Positions 12,801-21,722 of a stretch of 64,000 nt of DNA are shown one piece after another. This DNA comes from Orthonyx spaldingii. Its lineage: Eukaryota > Chordata > Aves > Passeriformes > Orthonychidae. The position numbers and the translations under genes are program-made. The first letter of the stretch is position 1, and the number at the start of each line of letters is the position of its first letter. The notes beneath the pieces are model-generated. The model was not told the origin of the DNA. It did no database searches and worked only from the letters and a program-made list of their open reading frames with translations. Location: contig VZTJ01004023.1 in the NCBI GenBank assembly GCA_013397795.1, positions 160,913-224,912 on the forward strand. The letters run 5' to 3'.

Positions 12801-14325
12801 ACCCAGCTCTCACGTGGCACTTGGCATAAGCAGACATCCAGACATTTCAGAGAAGAAGTCAGCAACGTAATGCCCATGTTACAGACAGAGGAACTGATTA
12901 AGAAACACAGAGGTGAAAATCAAAGAGCAGGTAGGCAAATGTACAACCCAAACATCTGTTGCATATTTTCAGCACACCATCCTCTTGGCTGTAAAACACA
13001 ATAATGTTTATCAAACCTAACAGAGGGAAAACTTCCATACCCTAACTACACTAAACCCAGATAAAAATCACAATAGGCCAGCTTAAAAACAAATACATAA
13101 AAGCTTCAAGCTATATTTGGTACCCCATCTGGTATAACAGCCTGTTCCCCCTGCAACAAAAGGCAGATGCAGGAAAATCCTAAATAGACTACACAACAAT
13201 CTTCCAAACCTAATGTTTCTTCTAGTACCAATCAATTAATGGTCCTCTGCCTCCTATAAAAAGGCTTTCAGTCCTGCATATTTTCTTGTTCATCTCATCT
13301 GTAGGTAGATATGCAAAAGTCCAATCTTCTTATGACCCCAGAGATCCCTTACAGTAGGTATGCTGAACAAAAATGGATTTTTTTCAAAGTTTTAAAGGAT
13401 ATAACATTGAGTTACTTGCACTGTGAGAAAGGACAAGAAGGGGCACACAACGCTTCTCTACACTGTTCATTATTTAAACTGGAGCTGAAGAGTAGGCATT
13501 TGAAGTGATTTCTACCAATACACACCATCACACATTTGTCAGCACTCCCTCTTATCTGCCATAAGTTCCTCAGGGTTGTCTCAAGTCCCCACTGTTCTGA
13601 GTAACTCACTCAGCCGACAGTTTTGCCATCTTACCACTTTCCCTCTTTTCCAAACACTTAGTCTTTACTTTAAGCACCCACCTCAGTAGGGCACTAATTT
13701 GCACAGGGTGGCAAACTCATTAGATAGAGCATTTGGTTTAGTATTTTAAGTTCCTTACATGAAAACCCATATCCTACCCCCTCACTGAATTTCCTGTCAT
13801 AGCAGCACCACAGAAACATTATGGATTTGGATGACAGAATCACATACAATCTTATAAGCAACTGTAAGCTTTTTCTATTTGTAAGTTGTCCAAAGGAAAT
13901 ACACAACTAAATGAAAACAGCAGTAAAGCACACAGGAAATGGTGTTCCTTTCTTACCATCTCACCATCACCTTAGCTCTCCATGCCATAACTACTGTCCC
14001 TAAAACAACATGACAAAATTGCAGAAGAGAAGCAGCCCTTCTTTGCACCTGGACTTCAATTCTAGCCTTTCCACTCATTGTTCATATATTCTGGGTTAGA
14101 ATAATGTTGGAACACAGATGGCGGGGTAGTGGGAAAGGCCTATTCATAATCTCATTCAAGGATAGTCTGAATAGTCCATGTAAAGTGTTTAAAGACTGTC
14201 CTCTCCTGCATCAAACTTACTGATCTGAAAAAGACCAGAGCCCCAAATACCATAAATTCTTTACTTTCTGCATCCTGCCAGGCATGTATGAAAACAACGC
14301 TTGGCAACTTTGTGCTTGTTTTATG

Positions 14326-14419
14326 GCATGATTCTTGGGGCTGTCATGTGTAGGGCCAGGAGCTGGACTTCCTGATCCTTGTCGATCCCTTCCAACTCAG
14401 GATATTCTATGATTCTATT
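14326..14419 (+). mobile_element. CR1 LINE 3' end fragment
   Basis: Contains GGGCCAGGAGCTGGACTTCC, then TGATCCTTGTCGATCCCTTC and a terminal ATTCTATGATTCTAT, which is the typical CR1 3' end in plus orientation. Confidence 0.85.
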
Positions 14420-14647
14420 AATTACAAGGACACACAAGCTTACCAAAACCTGCTGTGAAACAGCAGCTGAGCCAGGGGCAGAGCTGCGAGCACTGTGCCT
14501 TTCATGAGACAGCATCATCACACACCTGACAGCAGGTGATATTCTCTTCATACAAACCTTCCAGTATCTGATGGGGCCCTACAGCAAAGCCAGAGGGGGA
14601 CTCTTGGTCAGGAACTGTAGTGATAGCACAAGGAGTAACAGATAAAC

Positions 14648-14873
14648 ATTGAGAGAGAGTAGATTTAGATTTAGGAAGAAATTCTTTACCGTGAGGGTGG
14701 TGAGGCACTGGCACAGCTTGCCTAGGGAGGTTGTGGCTGTCCCATCCCTGTCAGTGTTCAAGGCCAGGCTGGATAATACCTTGAGCAACCTGGTCTAGCA
14801 GAAGATGTCCCTGCCCATGGTTGGAACTAGATAAGCTTTAAAGTCTTTTCCAATCCCGTAACTTTCTATCAAA
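14648..14873 (+). mobile_element. CR1 LINE 3' UTR fragment
   Basis: Shows the CR1 3' UTR signature: GGAAGAAATTCTTTACCGTG, GAGGCACTGGCACAGCTTGC, and AACCTGGTCTAGCAGAAG followed by TGTCCCTGCCCATGG. Plus orientation. Confidence 0.9.
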
Positions 14874-15392
14874 TCCTAGGAGCCAACCAGCAGTGGTGAA
14901 GAACGACCCCCATGCACAGAACTTTAAACAGACACCAAACCACACACATACACAAACCCGTTTTCCTCAAACCTTCCCAGCCAACGAACTTCTGCTCCCT
15001 GAAGCACCAACACGGCACTTCGGTTACACACTAAATTCGCCTTCTGCAGCCGGGCTGGGCACTGCCGAGCAGCACAAACCCGCTCGGAACAACAGATCCC
15101 TCGTGGCGCACCCACAGCCGGCCCCGCTGCATTAGCGCGGGTTATTGACAGCGGCAGCTCCCGGGGAGCCCCAGGAGAGCCCACGGGGAGGCCTGCGAGC
15201 GCTCCCAGCCAGCCTCCCGCCGCAGCGGCCTGCACGGGCCAGAGAGGGAGCCATGGGCGGGGGACGCCTGCTGGAGGCTCCGGATCCGGGGGGGAGCGGG
15301 CAGCGAGCATGGGAGGCAGGGGACAAGCGGGGGAAAGAGGCGGAGAGATGCCGAGCCCCGGCCCGTCTGTGCGCGCAGCGCTCGCACCTCAC

Positions 15393-15435
15393 CTGCGCTC
15401 CGCCGCCCGCCGCGCCCGCCGTGCCCGCGCCGGGC
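15393..15435 (-). other. NUP93: Candidate untranslated exon 1 of NUP93
   Basis: On the minus strand GCGCAG|GTGAGGTG at 15393/15392 is a near-consensus splice donor in the CpG island, directly downstream of the CCAAT array. NUP93 exon 2 begins within 5' UTR, so an untranslated first exon is required. The transcription start is not visible, and the upper boundary given is only a guess from the CCAAT position. Confidence 0.4.
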
Positions 15436-15441
15436 GCCCCC

Positions 15442-15631
15442 ATTGGCTGCCCTCTTGCCCGCCTCCGCACTCCCATTGGCCGAGCCGCCGCGCTTCCCCG
15501 CGCCGCGCGCTCCCATTGGCTGCCCTCCTGCCCGCCCCCGCCCTATCACTGGCAGAGCCGGCGCGCTTCCTTCTGCCGCGCGCTCCCATTGGTCGAGCCG
15601 CCGCACTTCCCTCGCCGCGCGCTGCTATTGG
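15442..15631 (-). promoter_or_regulatory. Array of CCAAT boxes (NF-Y type)
   Basis: ATTGG occurs at 15442, 15475, 15515, 15588 and 15627, with a decayed copy (CACTGG) near 15550. All are in the same orientation, 33-40 bases apart, and lie in a degenerate repeat of CGCGCTCCCATTGG and a following GAGCCGCCGC or CTGCCCTC segment. On the NUP93 strand these read CCAAT. NF-Y binds such boxes in pairs or arrays near TSSs. Confidence 0.65.
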
Positions 15632-16411
15632 CCCAGCAGCCGCTCTCCGCCGCGCGCCGGTCCCGCCCCCTCGCGAGAACAGCTTCATTGAGGCGCTCGG
15701 AGGCGGGCGCGGACCGATGCTGGGGGCGGGGCGGCTGCCGGCTCCCAGGGCCGCGGGTTCGAGGCTGACTCTCGCCTCCCAGCGCCGCGCCGCGGTGAAG
15801 TTACCGAAAGAAGAGAAATACAGGAGAAATAAAGTGCACGGGGTTGTTCCCCTCTGTTTGCCCTCTCCTTTCTTAGTCAACGCTGGCTCTTGCTGGCAAA
15901 CCCCGTCTGTGAGCTGATTCCTCGGGAGGTAAAGTGATAAATTCATCCCGATTTTGCCTCCTCCTCAAATACACCAGCAAACTCACAGTCAGCAGGTACC
16001 ATCACCTGTATAATGGTGTCCTGAGGGTGTATAGGGGTCCGCCGTGTTTGGTCCCCTCTTGGGCACGCACACGATAGCCCCAAAACAGATACTGCCAATG
16101 GCACGGGATTTGTTGGGTAAAATCTGGGAACTGGGAATTTCACGGACCCGCGAACAGCCTGCTTGTGTAAGAGATGATGTCTGGACCTGCCACTCTTCCA
16201 AAACATCACCCATCAAACCTCCAAAGCTGAACAGATTTCCCCATTAATACAGCCTCTATTTCCAAAGGTTCCCATGTAAAAAGCATCTCCCAGGCTGGAG
16301 GCAGTGCTGGCAGGGGCTGCCGTCGCTCCCCCAATTGCAAAGTGCATGCAGGGGGATCGGGGTACATTCTTGCCTGTCGCTTCAGTTTGAGGGGAGCACT
16401 TGCCCTGTCAG

Positions 16412-16496
16412 GATGCCCTGGTGGAATGGATGCCCTGGTAGGCAAGATGCCTTGGTGGGACAGTTGTCCTGGTGTGATGGGTGCCCTGGCAGGGTG
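16412..16496. repeat. 17-bp minisatellite, five copies
   Basis: Five head-to-tail 17-base units starting GATGCCCTGGTGGAATG, GATGCCCTGGTAGGCAA, GATGCCTTGGTGGGACA, GTTGTCCTGGTGTGATG and GGTGCCCTGGCAGGGTG. Confidence 0.9.
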
Positions 16497-16825
16497 GCCG
16501 TGCCAGCCCAGCTCTCCCTGAGCCCTTCCAAGCTCCCGGAGCGCCTTTCCAGAGCGAGGAGGAGACTCCTGGTCCACCCGGAGACCGGCGCTGGTGCCCT
16601 CCGGGGCGGGATGGAGGAACAGCCGCCCTGAGGGGCCGGGACAGGCAAAGAGCAGACACAGGCAGGGCCCGAGGGAAGCGGGGACGGGCAGGAGCCGGGC
16701 CGGGCTGGCGGCGGTGCTGCGGGCAGGCAGGTGGCAGCAGATCCCTGTGGAAGCGCTCGGCGGCACCGGGAGCGGAGCCGCCCGGGAGAGCCGTTCCTGT
16801 GGCGGGACACGGGTCCGCTGCACGG

Positions 16826-17510
16826 GGACAAGGGGTGCTGTCCCCTCTGTGGGTGCCTGTCCCTCCACACTGGCACACGGGGCGCCTGTTCCCTTGCCCA
16901 GGATGCACAGGGTGCTGTCCCCTCTATGCCAGACGCCCATACTGAGTGCCCATCCCCTGAGCATAGGGCGCTTCTCCTCTCCGTGCCAGGGGCGTTTAGA
17001 CTGGGTAATAGTAAAAATAACTTCGCTGAAAGTGTTGTCAAGCACTGGAACAGGCTGCCCAGGAAAGCAGTGGAGTCACCACCCCTGGAGCGATGTAAAA
17101 GACGTGTAGATGTGTCACTCGGTTTAGCTTGGCAATGCTGGGGTAGCAGCGGAACTTGATGAACTTAGAGGGACTTTCCAACCTTTCCAAGAATTCTATT
17201 ACTCTGTAATTTTCCCTCCGCACTGGGTACTTTTCCGCTCTGCCCTGGGCGCACTTCCCCTGAGGACAGGGTGTCATTTCCCCTGTGCACACGCGCCTGT
17301 CACCTCTGCACAAGGTGTGTTTACTCTCCGCGCTGAGTGCACGTCTCCTCTGCACACAGCGCTTGTCCCCTCGGCACAGGACGATGTCCCCTCGGCACAG
17401 AGGTCCTTGTCACGTGTGCGCAGCGTGCTCGTCCCCTCTGCACACAGCGCATCCCCTCTCTGCACAGAGCGCACATTCTGCCTGCTCAGGGCACGTGTCC
17501 CTCCCGCACA
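16826..17510. repeat. Degenerate 21-22-bp minisatellite rich in TGCACAC
   Basis: Irregular repeats built on TGTCCCCTCTGCACACAGCG. The CCTC phase recurs at 17347, 17369, 17390, 17435 and 17455. The left half (16826-16990) is more diverged, and a CR1 fragment lies between the halves. The right half contains seven matches to the metal response element core TGCRCNC, counting both strands. Confidence 0.7.
16993..17212 (+). mobile_element. CR1 LINE 3' fragment inside the minisatellite
   Basis: Contains GTGTTGTCAAGCACTGGAAC, AGGCTGCCCAGGAAAGCAG and a terminal TCCAACCTTTCCAAGAATTC, matching the CR1 3' UTR in plus orientation. Minisatellite units flank it on both sides. Confidence 0.8.
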
Positions 17511-19774
17511 TGGCGTGTGGCAGCGCCACGCAGGGTCACGGACATCCATCATCCCTCTGGGATTCACACAGAGCCAGAAAAAGCGGAACTGAATGCAACC
17601 CCATGGGCAGCTACAGGGCTGCTCGTCTGGGAGTGCACCCACGACCCCCTGCCCTGGCTCCCCTGGGAGCCCAGAGGTGATGCATGGTCACCTCAAACCA
17701 CCTCTGCAAACTGAGCTGGGCTTTTCTTCGCGGGCTGGATAAGGCACATCAGCCTCTACTTGCATCAAGCAAAGGCTCCCCTCACCTTCCCAATATGCAG
17801 AGCTGTCCACAGGCTGAGAGAACTTCCTGCTTCATCAAAAAGTACTTCTTTTTTTAGTAGAAAATACTCCTGAGGGGACCAGAAAGCCCCCATCCACCTC
17901 ACTGAGAGCAGCTACAGGCAAGGGCAGGCACTGGGTACATCGCTGGCCAGCTCCTCACCCTGGTGCCTGCACCCATTCCGCTGGTCCAGTGGCTTTCCTT
18001 ACCCCAAATCCCTCCTGGGGAGGCTGGAAAGGGCACCAGGGCTGGGGGTCTGTGCCAAACGGGCGCGCAGGCAGAGCCAGGAGCAGGCAGGGCAGGCTGG
18101 CACGGCGGGTGCAGAGGTGTGTGCCCACGTCCCACCCTGGCACGCTGCTGGGAACGGGAGCGGTTGATGCCCGGGGCGCTTCCTGTGAGGGGAAGCCCCA
18201 TCCGCGCCCGGCTTTGTTTCAGGTGCAGGATGCGGGCGCCTGGCCCGGGGGGCTCAGTCTGCAGCCCCTCCGCTGCAGCGGCCGGGGTCCCAGCCCTGTT
18301 CCACATGGCTCCAGCAGCAGAGCCATGCCAGTCTTCTTTTCCAGCAAGGCGTCTTCCCAAGGCATTTATTGTTTTTTAAATGCATCTAGGGCAGGGCAGA
18401 CCCTTAAAACCCATTTCCAGCACTACACCTCTGTTGTGACAAGCAGTGCTGGGAGGCTGCTTAGGCAAAGACACACCAATGCAATAAGGCAACACATTTA
18501 AAAGGCAAATGGGTACTGAGCTGGGTGTTGCTTTTCTCACTGGCAAAGTTGGGTGCTGAGCATTCTGGGCACCCCCTGCAAAGCCTTGTGCTGAAGCTGG
18601 GCAAACCTTTGGGGAAGGGGTGAGCCTGGATGATCCTGGACACCTGAAACATCCCTGGGAACTGGTATTGCCATGCTCCCCCTGTGCAGACACTCCACTT
18701 TGTGCCACCCAGCCTAGCAGAAAGAACTATGTGGGTAACTAAGTGGCCAATTTTGCTGTTTTTTAAATTTGTCTTGGCCCTGGTGCCTTGTCACCAAGGG
18801 CTGCAGGAGGCTTTCCTGCCAGGCAGAGCTGTCCCATTGCCCAAAGAAGCACAAAAGGGGTGAGAGCAGCAGGGCTGGGAACCTACATCTGTGGTGGGGC
18901 ACACCCAGGAGACGTGTATGGGCAAGCAGGTGCCTAAAAAGTGACTCTTTCACTTGGCAGAGACTTTCGGAAGCAAAACACATCCCATGCATCTTCCCAC
19001 TGCCCGCCCTGCCCCATCCCAGCAGCCACCCCTCATCCAAGCAGCTGAGCACTGCATTCATGGCTATGGTTACCTGCCCTCCTGCATCTGGAGGTTATTG
19101 CAGCTTCAAGCAAGGTGCTTCCCAAAAATGAGCTGGAAAAAAGTGCTTGGAGGTTATGCCCCCAGCAGGAGCCAGGCACTGTAGCTGCAGGTGTTTGGCA
19201 TGGGGAGGCTGCAGGGAAAGTGTCCCTTTGGGGATGGATGTGCTTTGCAATTGATTGGGCTTTGCAAAGCATGAGCTCTTGAGGAAGGGAGGTTTGTCCC
19301 CACTAGAATTTGTCCAAGTGCCCTCCAGCAGCAACTCAGGGTGGGCATGTAGCCAGTACACATCACCCTCCCATCCACCATGCTTGCTCCCACAAGTTCT
19401 TTCACCCAAAGGAAGCCCCAGCTGTGGTGCAGAGGCACCTGCCATAAAGCCAAAGAAAGGCTGGAGGGGCCTGGAGTCCCTCCTTCCATTGCTTCCCCAC
19501 ACCCCTGGGTATGTCACCTGTCCCCCCAGAACACCAGCACCTTAAAGATGTCCAGAGCAACCCCACATGCAGGATGAGGTCCATCCTGTGCCCTGTGAAG
19601 TTCCTTTTCTCCCCCAAGCAGGTGCAGAACCCACTTAGGGAAGGACATGGGGGTGTTTGAGAGCAGCCCTCTCCCATCCCGCAGCCACAATTTCCACACA
19701 GGTATCCCAAGTGGCGAAAATGCTCAGCCTCCAACCCAGCACCACAGTACCACTCATACCTCCAGACAAACTCC

Positions 19775-19780
19775 TTTATT
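19775..19780 (-). terminator. AATAAA polyadenylation signal of MT4-like gene
   Basis: TTTATT on the plus strand, which is AATAAA on the gene strand, 130 bases beyond the stop codon. Confidence 0.75.
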
Positions 19781-19909
19781 TCCATCCAGTTTCACCACTG
19801 GTACAGAAAATACAAAAATATGAAAAACAACAAAAAAAAATAGGCTTTTTTGTGCCCCCCACCCCCCGTCCCCGAAGCGTGCCGGCTATTTACAGGCAGA
19901 GGCAGCGAC

Positions 19910-20004
19910 TCAGTGGCAGCAGCTGCACTTGCTGCTGGTCGGCTCCTTGCACACGCAGCCCTTGGCGCAGTTGCTGCAGCTTGCGGGGCAGCAGGAGCAG
20001 CAGC
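19910..20004 (-). CDS. MT4: MT4-like exon 3
   Basis: A 95-base coding part: two bases completing Ser, 30 codons and TGA at 19910-19912. The acceptor is a run of C ending CCAG at 20005-20006. It encodes 11 cysteines in CC, CxC and CxxxC patterns. Confidence 0.94.
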
Positions 20005-20558
20005 CTGGGGGGGGGACACAAGAGTTAGGAGGTAGGTGGAAGGGATCGGGGTTCCATGAGGCAGGGGGACCCGATGGAGAATGGGGAGCACCACCTCTGC
20101 ATGAGCAGGGCTGATGATCCCAATGGGCTGGAGTTCTCCATGAGGGTCCTACAGGGCAGCAGCAGGCCCCAGGGGGAGCTGGAGGGAGGGAGGGGGAGTG
20201 TCTCAATAGGCCAGGGGAAGAGGGAAGGATCCCATGAGGGTCCTACAGGGCAAGAGGGGGAGTCGTGGGGTCTCCATAGAGGGTCCGACAGGACAAGAGT
20301 TGGGAGGTCCCCATGGGGACCCGACAGAGCAAGAAGGAGTTCCCTTGTGGGGCAGGATGGTGTCCATGGGGTCCCACAGGGCAAGGAGGGGTTCCCCTAT
20401 GGAGCAGCGAGGTGCCCAGGCAGTCCCCCAGGGCAGTGGCAGCTCCCTCCAAGGACAAGGCCAGGCACCCCCTCCCGGAGCCCTCCACTCACTCTTGCGG
20501 CAGCTCCGGCAGCGGCAGTTCTTGCACTTGCAGGACCCGGCGCAGGAGCAGGAGTCAC
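19910..20558 (-). CDS. MT4: Metallothionein, classic avian type (MT4-like), exons 2 and 3
   Basis: Small cysteine-rich cytosolic protein that binds about seven Zn or Cd ions (or more Cu) in two clusters; it buffers metals and responds to metal stress. Exon 2 (20558-20493) encodes the beta-domain part [19 protein letters not shown]; exon 3 (20004-19910) encodes the alpha domain, ending [11 protein letters not shown]. There are 18 cysteines here, and the usual 20 would be reached with the two in exon 1. Exon 1 (about 10 residues) is missing because a 298-base N gap begins 64 bases upstream of exon 2. The protein is close to the long-known chicken metallothionein. The symbol follows the chicken MT3/MT4 naming as I recall it, and orthology to mammalian MT4 is not implied. 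Confidence 0.92.
20040..20445. repeat. Degenerate ~45-bp minisatellite in MT4-like intron 2
   Basis: The motif GAGGGTCCTACAGGGCA and variants recur at about 20145, 20239, 20282, 20316, 20370 and 20422, separated by GGGG- and CCATGG-like spacers. It fills most of the intron (20005-20492). Confidence 0.7.
20493..20558 (-). CDS. MT4: MT4-like exon 2
   Basis: A 66-base exon, acceptor CCCCAG before 20558 and donor A|GTGAGT after 20493, carrying seven cysteines. The length and phases equal those of exon 2 in the neighbouring MT gene. Confidence 0.94.
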
Positions 20559-20622
20559 CTGGGGAGCGAGCGAAGGAAAGCGGAGTCAGCCGGGAGCCAG
20601 GCAGCCGGAGATCGGCGGGAGG

Positions 20623-20920
20623 NNNNNNNNNNNNNNNNNNNNNNNNNNNNNNNNNNNNNNNNNNNNNNNNNNNNNNNNNNNNNNNNNNNNNNNNNNNNNN
20701 NNNNNNNNNNNNNNNNNNNNNNNNNNNNNNNNNNNNNNNNNNNNNNNNNNNNNNNNNNNNNNNNNNNNNNNNNNNNNNNNNNNNNNNNNNNNNNNNNNNN
20801 NNNNNNNNNNNNNNNNNNNNNNNNNNNNNNNNNNNNNNNNNNNNNNNNNNNNNNNNNNNNNNNNNNNNNNNNNNNNNNNNNNNNNNNNNNNNNNNNNNNN
20901 NNNNNNNNNNNNNNNNNNNN
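20623..20920. other. Assembly gap, 298 N
   Basis: A run of N that abuts a 17-base tandem repeat on its right. It must contain MT4-like exon 1, since no MDPQDC-type start is present in the flanking sequence. It probably also holds the gene's core promoter. Confidence 0.95.
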
Positions 20921-21055
20921 GGGCCGTGCTCACCCCGGGGCCGTGCTCACCCCGGGGCCGTGCTCACCCCGGGGCGGTGCTCTACCCCGGGGCGGTGCTC
21001 TACCCCGGGCCGTGCTCACGGGGAGCAGTGCTCACCCCGGGGCCGTGCCCACCGT
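20921..21055. repeat. 17-bp tandem repeat at the gap edge
   Basis: Head-to-tail GGCCGTGCTCACCCCGG units with variants GGCGGTGCTCTACCCCGG, then a short CCGTG run. It begins at the gap, so the true copy number is unknown. Confidence 0.9.
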
Positions 21056-21167
21056 GGAGCCGTGCCGTGCCGTGCCGTTCTTACCCGAGTCACGGAGCTG
21101 CCCGCCCACCCCCGTCCCAGCCCACCCCCGCTCCCTGCCTGCTGCGGGGAGCCCGGGGTGTCCCACC

Positions 21168-21272
21168 TGCACCCCCCTCCCCGGCAGGGCGCTGCACCCC
21201 GGGGAGACGCTGAAATGCGCGGGGTGTGGCGGTGACAGCGCTGGCATGGCACTGCCACCAGGTCCTGCACAC
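21168..21272 (-). promoter_or_regulatory. Metal-response-element cores upstream of MT4-like gene
   Basis: TGCACCC at 21168-21174 and 21193-21199 and TGCACAC at 21266-21272 match the MRE core TGCRCNC bound by MTF-1. They lie roughly 250-650 bases upstream of where exon 1 must be. Each core alone is weak evidence; the support is the cluster beside an MT gene. Confidence 0.5.
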
Positions 21273-21465
21273 TTGGGACAGCCCTGGGGCGCTGCCCTGT
21301 GTGTCCAGTGCTGTGGTGCAGCGGTGCCCCCCACCTCACGGGTGGCTATGCAGTGCACGGGGCTGTCCCTGAGGATGAGACTGACTGTTTCAGCACCCCA
21401 CTGGAGAGTGGAGTGGCCCTGGGCACCCCCCGTGCGGCTGCAGTGCTCAGATGGCCTCGCAGGCG

Positions 21466-21722
21466 GGGTGAATCATAAAATGTAGAGAAGACACCCACAA
21501 GGATCATCGAGTCCAACTCCTGAACCTGCACAGGACAACCCCAAAAAGCACACCATGTGCCTGACCGTGTTGTCCAAACACTTCCTAAGCTCTGTCAGGC
21601 TTGGTGGAATGACCACTTCCCTGGGGAGTCTGTTCCAGTGCCCGACTACCTTCTGGGTGAAGAACATTTTCCTACTACCCAACCTAAACCTCCCTTGACA
21701 GAGTTCTATGCAGTTCCCTCGG
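21466..21722 (-). mobile_element. CR1 LINE 3' fragment
   Basis: In minus orientation: begins AATCATAAAATG and continues through ATCATCGAGTCCAACTCCTG, GGCTTGGTGGAATGACCACT, CTGTTCCAGTGCCCGAC and GGTGAAGAACATTTTCCTAC, all typical CR1 segments. Confidence 0.9.

Larger units (their letters stand above)
9498..15392 (-). other. NUP93: NUP93 intron 1
   Basis: Long intron between the putative untranslated exon 1 near 15.4 kb and coding exon 2. It is mostly AT-rich unique sequence with three CR1 3' fragments. A 129-codon open frame on the minus strand at 9980-10369 has no recognisable family and no codon or splice support, so I do not call it a gene. Confidence 0.7.
15000..15830. promoter_or_regulatory. 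CpG island, putative NUP93 promoter
   Basis: Very GC- and CpG-rich block at the expected 5' end of NUP93. It contains five exact ATTGG motifs, which are CCAAT boxes on the minus (NUP93) strand, GC boxes, and a TCGCGAGA motif at 15671-15678. The long open frames on both strands here are by-products of GC richness. A divergent transcript to the right is possible, but no coding exon is visible. Confidence 0.75.
15830..19770. other. Intergenic region NUP93 - MT4-like gene
   Basis: GC-rich sequence with no gene I can support. It holds a 17-base minisatellite, a degenerate 21-22-base minisatellite split by a CR1 fragment, and otherwise unique sequence from 17.5 to 19.7 kb. Several open frames of 100-280 codons overlap the repeats on both strands and look non-coding. 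Confidence 0.6.

Noticed and set aside
15132..15946. Several 150-207-codon frames on both strands
   Set aside because: They lie in the CpG island, where stop codons are rare; the peptides are Arg/Ala/Pro-rich and mirror each other.
16206..17045. 279-codon minus-strand open frame, and overlapping long frames on both strands
   Set aside because: The sequence is GC-rich minisatellite plus CR1; all frames are open at once, the peptide is low-complexity (Pro, Ala, Gly, Arg) and there are no splice signals or family match.
20056..21485. Frames of 333-390 codons across the N gap
   Set aside because: Made of N translated as X plus tandem repeats; the real coding here is the minus-strand metallothionein.
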